64,000 nucleotides of DNA from an uncultured Ulvibacter sp. (lineage in GTDB: Bacteria > Bacteroidota > Bacteroidia > Flavobacteriales > Flavobacteriaceae): contig CALKCP010000014.1 in the NCBI GenBank assembly GCA_938083445.1, positions 1 to 64,000 on the forward strand, in the 5' to 3' direction. This document shows, piece after piece, positions 42,987 through 50,018 of the stretch. The notes under the pieces are model-generated. The model saw only the letters and a list, made by a program, of their open reading frames with translations, was not told where the DNA came from and did not search any database. Position 1 is the first letter of the stretch; each line of letters starts with the position of its first letter. The translations under genes were made by a program, and so were the position numbers.

Positions 42987-43528
42987 AATAATAGTTTTAG
43001 TTTATCCAGTATAAAGGTGATACGCTCTTCAATGGTTCCATGGGGCACTTCTATAACACTATAGTTAAATTTTTTATATGAATTGACTAAAAACTGGTGC
43101 AGTTCTTCTGCCTGTTCAAAAGACTCGTATCGCTCATTATCTTGCCTGTAAATAGCTTTCCATGGGGGGAGTAAGAAAATGGCATCATATCGATTACTGC
43201 TACATATTTTTGAAAAGTCACTTGGATATTGTGAATCTATATAATCCATATAGGCAGTAATGTCGGGCATTCCGCGATCGTAAAAAACACAACCTTCTGG
43301 AGATATAAAACCGTCATTAAATTGCCGTAACCTTCCTTCGAGAAGCTTTTCGCTAAAAAGCAATGGTTTTTCTAAAAATAATTGAGAAACACCTTCTTTC
43401 TGAGCAGCAATTGTGATATCTCTAGAGATTTCATGCATACACTTGTAACCTTCTTTTTCCAGGTGGGAAATGAGGCTGGTTTTGCCGGTGCCGGGTCCTC
43501 CTGAAATGACAATTCTTCTTGATTCCAA
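42983..43528 (-). CDS. Small P-loop ATPase (AAA_28/NadR-kinase-like)
   Basis: 181 aa, start TTG (MESRRIVISGGPGTGKTSLI); an upstream in-frame stop lies seven codons before it. Walker A is GGPGTGKTS (10-18), followed by CMHEISRDI, and YDRGMPDITAYMDYI gives a base-like D. The domain is the AAA_28 type found in NadR-like kinases and in small ATPases that phosphorylate or sense nucleosides; the substrate is not known. It overlaps recQ by 4 bases (TTGA), so they are coupled. Confidence 0.83.
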   Translation of the reverse strand: MESRRIVISGGPGTGKTSLISHLEKEGYKCMHEISRDITIAAQKEGVSQLFLEKPLLFSEKLLEGRLRQFNDGFISPEGCVFYDRGMPDITAYMDYIDSQYPSDFSKICSSNRYDAIFLLPPWKAIYRQDNERYESFEQAEELHQFLVNSYKKFNYSVIEVPHGTIEERITFILDKLKLLF

Positions 43529-43649
43529 GCTCTTTTTTTTAACGGATCAATTAAAATCATTGATCGTTTAAATATAGACAAAGTTCGTAAATAATTATTG
43601 ATACTGAAAACCTATCTTTGCAAGAGATTTATAAACAAAACGAATACAA

Positions 43650-43934
43650 GTGGATAAAAAGTCTTCAGAATTTTACGATAGGTTAAAAACACAATTAGAA
43701 CAGGACTCCGACTGGCCATCTCCCTATCTTTTTAAGTTTATTGTACCAAGTAAACTTGATAAAATAGCAGAAATTGAAGCGGCTTTCGATGGTACAGATG
43801 CGAAGATTAATACAAGAGACTCTTCAAAGGGAACATATACAAGTATTTCCATAAAAGTAACCATGGAATCGGCCGATTCAATAATAGCCAAATATCTTGA
43901 AGTTTCTAGTGTAGAGGGTGTTATTTCTCTATAA
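43650..43934 (+). CDS. DUF493-family (YbeD-like) protein
   Basis: 94 aa, start GTG. Small alpha/beta ferredoxin-like domain: WPSPYLFKFIVPSKLDKIAEIEAAFDGTDAKINTRDSSKGTYTSISIKVTMESADSIIAKYLEVSSVEGVISL. E. coli YbeD is of this group, function unclear though a regulatory role near lipoate genes was proposed. First of three genes with DUF4290 and murA. TATCTTTG (43613-43620) is a -7-like box 30 bp upstream. Confidence 0.9.
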   Translation: MDKKSSEFYDRLKTQLEQDSDWPSPYLFKFIVPSKLDKIAEIEAAFDGTDAKINTRDSSKGTYTSISIKVTMESADSIIAKYLEVSSVEGVISL

Positions 43935-43995
43935 ATTTAGTATTTTGCGTTTTTAATTACTTCAGAAATACATTACCCCCTTAAAAATATACACT

Positions 43996-44658
43996 TTGAT
44001 TGAAGATATAGAATACAATACCGAGCGCCCTAAGTTGATTATACCTGAATATGGACGTCACATGCAAAAAATGGTTGATCAGGCCGTTGCAACAGAAGAT
44101 CGTGTGGAACGAAATAAAATTGCCAAAAGCATCATTGCGATTATGGGTAATTTAAATCCACATCTACGGGATGTCCCAGATTTTCAACCCATGTTATGGG
44201 ATCAGTTATTTATAATTTCAGATTTTAAACTTGATGTAGAGTCACCATTTCCAATTCCTACAAGAGAAGAACTAGCGGAAAGACCAGAACCTTTAGAGTA
44301 CCCTCAAAATTTTCCAAGATATCGTTTTTACGGAAATAATATCAAAAGGATGATTGATGTTGCTGTAACTTGGGAAGAAGGAGATAAGCGCGAAGGACTC
44401 ATCCTTACGATTGCGAATCATATGAAGAAATGCTTCTTAAATTGGAATAAAGATACAGTTGACGATAGGGTTATTTTTAATCACCTTTTCGAGCTTTCTG
44501 ACGGAAAGATTGATTACAAGGATAGCACTGAAGCATTAGTGGACGCTACAGAATTATTAAAAACAAAGAAACGTTTCGTTTCAAATACCGGTTCATCAAC
44601 TAAGAAAAACTACAAGAGTAATTCAAACAATCGGAATACAAACAGGAAGCGCTATTAA
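43996..44658 (+). CDS. DUF4290-family protein
   Basis: 220 aa, start TTG (LIEDIEYNTERPKLIIPEYGRHMQ). The first 170 residues are helical: MQKMVDQAVATEDRVERNKIAKSIIAIMGNLNPHLRDVPDFQPMLWDQLFIISDFKLDVESPFPIP, then a second similar half (RMIDVAVTWEEGDKREGLILTIANHMKKCFLNWNKDTVDDRVI). This internal duplication is a noticeable trait. The C-terminus is a basic, Asn/Lys/Arg-rich tail (KKNYKSNSNNRNTNRKRY), perhaps RNA-binding. Always next to murA in this group; function unknown. Confidence 0.88.
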   Translation: MIEDIEYNTERPKLIIPEYGRHMQKMVDQAVATEDRVERNKIAKSIIAIMGNLNPHLRDVPDFQPMLWDQLFIISDFKLDVESPFPIPTREELAERPEPLEYPQNFPRYRFYGNNIKRMIDVAVTWEEGDKREGLILTIANHMKKCFLNWNKDTVDDRVIFNHLFELSDGKIDYKDSTEALVDATELLKTKKRFVSNTGSSTKKNYKSNSNNRNTNRKRY

Positions 44659-44676
44659 TCTTATTTATCGTAATTC

Positions 44677-45990
44677 ATGGCAACTTTTCAAATTGAAGGA
44701 GGACACAAATTAAATGGAGAAATCCGTCCTCAAGGTGCAAAAAACGAGGCGCTTCAAATCTTATGTGCTGTCTTATTAACGTCGGAAGAGGTTCTAATAG
44801 AAAACATTCCAGATATTCGAGATGTCAATAAGTTAATTGAGATTCTGGGGAATTTGGGTGTAAAAATTCAAAAACTAGGAAAAGGAAAATTTTCTTTTAA
44901 AGCAGACGAACTCAATTTAGAGTATCTAGAGTCTGAATTATTTAAAGAGGAGGGAACTTCATTGCGAGGTTCAATCATGATTGTTGGTCCCTTGCTTACC
45001 CGCTTCGGAAAAGGATACATTCCGCGTCCGGGAGGAGATAAGATTGGAAGAAGAAGGCTCGATACTCATTTTGAAGGCTTCATAAAGTTAGGAGCTACTT
45101 TTCGATACAACAGGGAAGAGCGTTTTTACGGTGTAGAAGCACCCAATGGTCTCCAAGGAACCTATATGTTACTAGACCAAGCGTCTGTAACAGGAACGGC
45201 TAATATTGTTATGGCTGCCGTTCTTGCAAAAGGAAAGACAACTATCTATAATGCCGCCTGCGAGCCGTATCTTCAGCAACTTTGTAAGATGTTGAATTCG
45301 ATGGGAGCCGATATTAAAGGTATTGGATCTAATATGTTAATCATCGACGGTGTTATCGCGCTGGGAGGTTGTACACATAGGGTATTGCCAGATATGATTG
45401 AGATTGGGAGTTGGATTGGCCTTGCCGCAATGACTCATAGTGAAATTACTATTAAGGATGTAAGTTGGGACGACTTAGGTCTAATCCCTGATACTTTCAG
45501 AAAACTTGGTATAACACTGGAAAGGAGAGGGGATGATATTTATATCCCTTCACACGAGCATTATGAAATACAAGGGTATATAGATGGATCCATCCTAACA
45601 GTATCTGATGCACCTTGGCCAGGATTCACGCCAGATTTATTAAGCATTGTTCTAGTAGTCTGTACGCAGGCAAAAGGAAGTGTTCTTATTCATCAAAAAA
45701 TGTTTGAAAGTAGGCTGTTCTTTGTCGATAAGTTGATTGATATGGGCGCAAAGATTATTTTGTGTGACCCACATCGTGCAACCGTAATAGGGTATGATTT
45801 TGAATCTAGCCTAAAAGCAACTACTATGGTCTCACCAGATATTCGAGCTGGTATCTCTTTACTTATTGCAGCACTCTCTGCAAAAGGGACAAGTATCATC
45901 CACAATATTGAACAGATAGATAGAGGTTATGAAAATATTGACGAGCGTCTCAGAGCTATTGGTGCAAAAATAACAAGACTAGATAGCTAA
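44677..45990 (+). CDS. murA: UDP-N-acetylglucosamine 1-carboxyvinyltransferase with Asp at the usual Cys site
   Basis: 437 aa. First committed step of peptidoglycan synthesis: it moves enolpyruvate from PEP to UDP-GlcNAc. GEIRPQGAKNEALQIL holds the conserved Lys-Asn pair, FTPDLLSI the general-base Asp and DIRAGISLLIAAL the Arg (E. coli Arg397). The loop reads IPRPGGDKIGRRRLDTHFEG; E. coli has LPGGC here with Cys115, the residue alkylated by fosfomycin. Asp121 replaces it, as in a few other bacteria (Mycobacterium, Chlamydia, Borrelia) known to be resistant. Third gene after DUF493 and DUF4290; a terminator follows. Confidence 0.96.
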   Translation: MATFQIEGGHKLNGEIRPQGAKNEALQILCAVLLTSEEVLIENIPDIRDVNKLIEILGNLGVKIQKLGKGKFSFKADELNLEYLESELFKEEGTSLRGSIMIVGPLLTRFGKGYIPRPGGDKIGRRRLDTHFEGFIKLGATFRYNREERFYGVEAPNGLQGTYMLLDQASVTGTANIVMAAVLAKGKTTIYNAACEPYLQQLCKMLNSMGADIKGIGSNMLIIDGVIALGGCTHRVLPDMIEIGSWIGLAAMTHSEITIKDVSWDDLGLIPDTFRKLGITLERRGDDIYIPSHEHYEIQGYIDGSILTVSDAPWPGFTPDLLSIVLVVCTQAKGSVLIHQKMFESRLFFVDKLIDMGAKIILCDPHRATVIGYDFESSLKATTMVSPDIRAGISLLIAALSAKGTSIIHNIEQIDRGYENIDERLRAIGAKITRLDS

Positions 45991-46013
45991 TTTTTTTAGC
46001 GTGCTAGTAAATA

Positions 46014-46050
46014 AAAAAACCATCCTGATAAAATCCTAGGATGGTTTTTT
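46014..46050 (+). terminator. Terminator of murA
   Basis: AAAAAACCATCCT (46014-46026) pairs with AGGATGGTTTTTT (46038-46050) across an 11-nt loop. It may also serve the convergent gene on the other strand. Confidence 0.92.
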
Positions 46051-46079
46051 TATGCTCTAAAGTTTCATGAAGGTAGTTG

Positions 46080-46655
46080 TTAGACAGTACGATTTTTATT
46101 AATCTCGTCTTGTAATTTCCGCCTCAATAGTTGTTCGTTTGTAAGGGTTTTTTTACGATGGGCATCAAAATCTGACTCTACTTCAGTTAACCTTAACTTT
46201 GTATTCTTGGTAATTTCATGACCATTCTTATGCTTATAAAACAGAAAGCCTAGAAGTCCTAACAAACCAGTAATAATAGACCATAGCAGCGTGTTGTATG
46301 TGGTTTTTTTCATTACCAAACCTATCGCTTCTATTTTGTCTTCTTCTTCAATTGATGCTGCCAGCTTTGATTTGGTGGTGTCTAGGGTTTTAGTAAGTAA
46401 TTCTATTTTAGATTTTAGATTTCCTATTTCGACCTTTGATGTCGCAATTTTCAACTCTAACATTTCAATAGTATCTAAGACATTCTTACGAAGGCCCTCT
46501 ATTTTGGTTTTTTTAATAACTTTATACTTTTGGTAACTATTAGATTTGTCAACTACTTTTATAAATTGGCTCTCAATCGAATTGCTTTCGTCTTGGGAAA
46601 AACCAGTTATGCTAACTACTAAGAAACATAGTAGCAATAAATATTTGGCTGTCAT
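46080..46655 (-). CDS. Exported coiled-coil membrane protein, unknown function
   Basis: 191 aa. Signal peptide 1-20 (ending GFSQ), a long heptad-rich coiled coil (about 25-105: LDTIEMLELKIATSKVEIGNLKSKIELLTKTLDTTKSKLAASIEEEDKIEA), one membrane helix (about 118-140: LLWSIITGLLGLLGFLFYKHK) and a charged C-terminal tail (TEVESDFDAHRKKTLTNEQLLRRKLQDEIN). I do not recognise a named family and see no catalytic motif. It could tether or space envelope proteins. Convergent with murA. Confidence 0.75.
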   Translation of the reverse strand: MTAKYLLLLCFLVVSITGFSQDESNSIESQFIKVVDKSNSYQKYKVIKKTKIEGLRKNVLDTIEMLELKIATSKVEIGNLKSKIELLTKTLDTTKSKLAASIEEEDKIEAIGLVMKKTTYNTLLWSIITGLLGLLGFLFYKHKNGHEITKNTKLRLTEVESDFDAHRKKTLTNEQLLRRKLQDEINKNRTV

Positions 46656-47033
46656 ATCATTATATCGTTAGGTCCATTGTGTTCATATTACTACAAGAGT
46701 AGAAAAATTGTATTAGATGACCCAAAAATAGGGTAAAATTAAATGTTTTAAAAAATAAATAATTTAAGATTTTTTCAGGAATAAAAACGCTAAAAGAGTC
46801 GGGTACTTATCGAAAACATATTTTTACCATGACTTTTTTTAGTGGCAAGTCTAGAACGTAATGGCTAGAAAGGACCTATAAATGATACAAAAGCGAAGTA
46901 GCATATTTGATGCTAAGGGTAGTTAGACAGTACTATTAGGTGTTGAAGTCAAGCTATTTTATGCTTTTGTTAACGAATAAAGAAACTACGTATTGTAACT
47001 TCGCTAAATCAATTAATTATTAAATTTTAACTC
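46656..47033. other. 378-bp gap without a recognised gene
   Basis: Between the coiled-coil gene and DUF2911. No ORF, RNA or clear promoter on either strand; a TTTG at 46966 and TAACTTCG at 46996 are only a weak promoter match. A/T-rich throughout. Confidence 0.5.
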
Positions 47034-47879
47034 ATGAAAAAAATAATTCTTTTAGTTGTTGCTGCAGTTTTCTCGGTAACTACATATGCTCAGATAAAAA
47101 CACCTGCAGCGAGTCCAGCGCAGAAAATTGAACAAACGATTGGTTTGACCGATGTAACTTTGGAATATTCACGCCCTCACAAAAAAAATAGAGAGATTTT
47201 TGGAGCCTTGGTTCCTTTTAACAAATTATGGCGCACAGGAGCGAATAAAAACACACAAATTACGTTCAGTGACGATGTAGAAATAGGAGGGGAAACAGTA
47301 AAAGCGGGGACATATGCAATTTTTGCAAAACCAAGTCTCGACACTTGGGAAGTAAGCTTTTATAATGACTATTCCAATTGGGGAACACCAGAAGAATGGG
47401 ATGCTAGTAAAGTAGCTGTGACAATAAAAGCCAAAACTGTAGCATTGCCAATGGTGGTTAAATCTTTTACCATAATGTTTAATGATGTAACAGGCGATTC
47501 AGCAGATCTATCTATTATGTGGGATGAAACCATGGTTAATATCCCCATTAAATTTAGCACTGATAAAGCGGTTTCTGCTAGTATAGATCAAATGATGAGT
47601 GGTCCTAGTTCAGGAGATTACTATGCAGCGGCAGTATATTATCTAGAATCAGGAAAGGATATTACGAAAGCGAAAACTTGGATTGACAAAGCAATTTCTA
47701 TGCGTGAGAATCCTGCTTTTTGGTATCACAGACAACAGTCTTTGATCTATGCTAAAAGTGGTGATACAAAAGGCGCGGTTAAAGCAGCAAAAACATCACT
47801 AACACTAGCTAAAGAGGCTGGTAATAATGATTATGTAGCATTGAATACAGCATCCCTGAAAGAATGGGGAGGTCTTTAG
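47034..47879 (+). CDS. DUF2911 domain-containing exported protein
   Basis: 281 aa. Signal peptide 1-19 (ending TYAQ). DUF2911 (about 25-165): SPAQKIEQTIGLTDVTLEYSRPHKKNREIFGALVPFNKLWRTGANKNTQITFSDDV, AGTYAIFAKPSLDTWEVSFYNDYSNWGTPEEWDASKVAVTI. The last 90 residues form helical pairs (YYAAAVYYLESGKDITKAKTWIDKAISM, KSGDTKGAVKAAKTSL) like TPR repeats. The family is common in Bacteroidota with no known function; a periplasmic role is expected. Single gene with terminator. Confidence 0.93.
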   Translation: MKKIILLVVAAVFSVTTYAQIKTPAASPAQKIEQTIGLTDVTLEYSRPHKKNREIFGALVPFNKLWRTGANKNTQITFSDDVEIGGETVKAGTYAIFAKPSLDTWEVSFYNDYSNWGTPEEWDASKVAVTIKAKTVALPMVVKSFTIMFNDVTGDSADLSIMWDETMVNIPIKFSTDKAVSASIDQMMSGPSSGDYYAAAVYYLESGKDITKAKTWIDKAISMRENPAFWYHRQQSLIYAKSGDTKGAVKAAKTSLTLAKEAGNNDYVALNTASLKEWGGL

Positions 47880-47908
47880 TACGAATACAGTAAGGAATAA
47901 AATAATTT

Positions 47909-47946
47909 AAAAAACTCCCTTCATGCATAATGTAAGGGAGTTTTTT
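47909..47946 (+). terminator. Terminator of DUF2911 gene
   Basis: AAAAAACTCCCTT (47909-47921) pairs with AAGGGAGTTTTTT (47934-47946). Strong and canonical. Confidence 0.93.
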
Positions 47947-47961
47947 TATGGATTGTTTTGA

Positions 47962-48066
47962 CCGTTCAAGGGTGAGTCAACAACTGTGTTCGAGGTGTTC
48001 AACAGGCTCAAGTCGAGTTCTTATTAGATATTCGGGAACTTAGATTTCTCGACTGCGCCCGAACGG
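47962..48066. repeat. Candidate dispersed palindromic intergenic repeat
   Basis: A GC-richer block in an AT-rich gap. Outer arms CCGTTC (47962-47967) and GAACGG (48061-48066) and inner arms AGTCGAG (48011-48017) and CTCGACT (48048-48054) form a nested inverted repeat, including TTCAACAGGCTCAAGTCGAG and CTCGACTGCGCCCGAACGG. The wording resembles REP-like intergenic elements seen in several flavobacteria. Only one copy is in the window. Confidence 0.5.
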
Positions 48067-48159
48067 ACATTACATCTGTTTTTTAGACCGTCCTCTTATC
48101 ATTGTTTTGATGGACTTTCAAATTAATACGAACTCAAAATTAAGTTTGTTACTACCTAA

Positions 48160-49845
48160 CTACTTTTCTTTCCCTTTAGCAGGTATCAAAAATTCAATAA
48201 GAATAGCCAGTCCCATTACGATGGCGCAACCTACTAGATTCAACCACAGGTATGGCATCAAATCAATCCACCAAAAATAGATAATAACGAGTTGCGTTAT
48301 AATGGCAGCTATAAAAACGGACCTGCTTCTCACAAACTTGATAAAAAAGGCTAGTAAGAATATTCCGAGAACATTTCCATAGAAAATAGAACCGATAATA
48401 TTTACCAATTGGATTAAGTTATCAAATAAGTTCGCGACGCAGGCAACACCAATTGCGATTCCTCCCCATAGTAGCGTAAACCACTTTGAAGCTTTTAAAT
48501 AGTGATTTGGCGATCTTCCATGTATATTGCGTTTATAAAGATCCATCGCTGTAGTCGAACCCAACGCATTTAGCTCGGATGCTGTCGAAGACATAGCCGC
48601 GCTCAAAATTACTGCTAAGAGCAAGCCAATAAGACCGCGGGGTAAATTATTCAGGATGAAATGTATAAATACATAATCCTTGTCGTTGGTTTCAGTAGTT
48701 GGATTTGCTTTTTTAATTAATGCTTTTGATTGCGTCCTTAAAGAAGTTTCGGTGTTGTTTAGAGTGATAATTTCTTCGAGCAATGCTTCTTTCTCCATAG
48801 AGGCTTCCGCTCTGGCATAGGTTAGCTGTTTCTTTTTTAACTCCGCGTCTAGCGTGGTTTTTTGGTTTTCAAGCATTTGATATTCTGAAGCATATTCTGA
48901 GGCCATCACCTCCTTTACTGCCGAAGGATTAAAATGCAATGGCGAACTATTGAACTGATAAAAAACAAATACCATAACACCAATCAATAATATAAAGAAC
49001 TGCATTGGCACTTTCAATATACCGTTAAAGATCAATCCTCTTTGCATTTCCTTCACCGACCTTCCAGATAAATAACGCTGTACTTGACTTTGGTCTGTTC
49101 CGAAGTAAGAAAGCGCTAAAAAACTTCCTCCAATGATACCACTCCAAAAAGTATATCGATTGTCAAAATCAAAAGAAAAGTCTAAAATGTCCATTTTACC
49201 GCTTGCACCGGCGATTTCTAAAGCTTTTGTGAACGTAATGTCTAGCGGCAGGTAATTTAAAATCATTAAAAAAGCCAAAAACATACCAGCAAAAATCACT
49301 GCCATTTGCTGTTTTTGGGTTACACTTACGGCCTTTGTGCCACCGCTTACGGTATAAATTATAACCAATACGCCAATAATAATATTTAGATGAATAAGGT
49401 TCCAGCCCAATACGGCAGACAATATAATAGCTGGTGCAAAAATTGTTATTCCAGCGGCTAATCCTCTCTGAATTAAAAACAAAATAGCCGTAAGTGTCCT
49501 GGTTTTTAGGTCAAAACGAGTTTCTAAATATTCATAGGCGGTAAAAACATTGAGCCTGTGATAAATAGGAATAAATACAAGGCAGATAACGACCATTGCA
49601 ATAGGAAGGCCAAAGTAAAATTGAACAAACCCCATCCCATCATGAAAGGCCTGCCCCGGTGTTGATAGAAAGGTAATTGCACTAGCCTGTGTGGCCATAA
49701 CACTAAGGCCAATGGTCCACCATCTGGAATCACTTCCACCTTTTAGGTAATCGGTTACATTTTTACTGCCCCGCGCTTTATAGGTTCCGTATAAAACGAT
49801 AGAGACTAGTGTGCCAATGAGAATAATCCAATCAATCTGTCCCAT
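48160..49845 (-). CDS. Sodium:solute symporter (SSS family) with a coiled-coil insertion
   Basis: 561 aa with about 13 to 15 membrane segments and SSS signatures: GSKNVTDYLKGGSDSRWWTIGLSVMATQASAITFLSTPGQAFHDGMGFVQFYFGLP, LSYFGTDQSQVQRYLSGRS, LLLAVILSAAMSSTASELNALGS (sodium-site S/T residues). Residues about 313-395 are a charged coiled coil between membrane segments (ENQKTTLDAELKKKQLTYARAEASMEKEALLEEI), not in typical SSS proteins. The substrate is not known. A 42-aa membrane gene sits one base upstream and a PIG-L deacetylase beyond it, suggesting sugar-amine or glycan-breakdown uptake. Confidence 0.92.
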   Translation of the reverse strand: MGQIDWIILIGTLVSIVLYGTYKARGSKNVTDYLKGGSDSRWWTIGLSVMATQASAITFLSTPGQAFHDGMGFVQFYFGLPIAMVVICLVFIPIYHRLNVFTAYEYLETRFDLKTRTLTAILFLIQRGLAAGITIFAPAIILSAVLGWNLIHLNIIIGVLVIIYTVSGGTKAVSVTQKQQMAVIFAGMFLAFLMILNYLPLDITFTKALEIAGASGKMDILDFSFDFDNRYTFWSGIIGGSFLALSYFGTDQSQVQRYLSGRSVKEMQRGLIFNGILKVPMQFFILLIGVMVFVFYQFNSSPLHFNPSAVKEVMASEYASEYQMLENQKTTLDAELKKKQLTYARAEASMEKEALLEEIITLNNTETSLRTQSKALIKKANPTTETNDKDYVFIHFILNNLPRGLIGLLLAVILSAAMSSTASELNALGSTTAMDLYKRNIHGRSPNHYLKASKWFTLLWGGIAIGVACVANLFDNLIQLVNIIGSIFYGNVLGIFLLAFFIKFVRSRSVFIAAIITQLVIIYFWWIDLMPYLWLNLVGCAIVMGLAILIEFLIPAKGKEK

Positions 49846-49846
49846 A

Positions 49847-49975
49847 TTAGGTGAAGCTTTGCATTATTAAATAGAATATGACAATATAGATGGCATTGAA
49901 AAGAAGCACCAAGGTGTATTTTCTTTTCCAAATAAATTTGTTTTTAACGTCTTCGACTACACTATCATTTTTCAT
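49847..49975 (-). CDS. 42-aa single-pass membrane protein upstream of the symporter (not in ORF track)
   Basis: MKNDSVVEDVKNKFIWKRKYTLVLLFNAIYIVIFYLIMQSFT, read here in two parts: a charged cytoplasmic start MKNDSVVEDVKNKFIWKRK and a membrane helix (about 20-40). An AAGGAG Shine-Dalgarno-like element stands about 8 nt before the ATG, rare in this phylum where few genes show one. The stop is one base before the symporter ATG, so they are translated together. It may be a small subunit or stabiliser of the symporter. Not recognised by name. Confidence 0.75.
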   Translation of the reverse strand: MKNDSVVEDVKNKFIWKRKYTLVLLFNAIYIVIFYLIMQSFT

Positions 49976-50018
49976 GAGTAAAACTCCTTAAGTATTTTTT
50001 TTAGTCCTTAGAAATACG

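Noticed and set aside
47947-48047. Short ORF beginning with the ATG after the DUF2911 terminator
   Set aside because: About 32 codons through the palindromic repeat, with no protein-like pattern; the ATG is part of the terminator tail.
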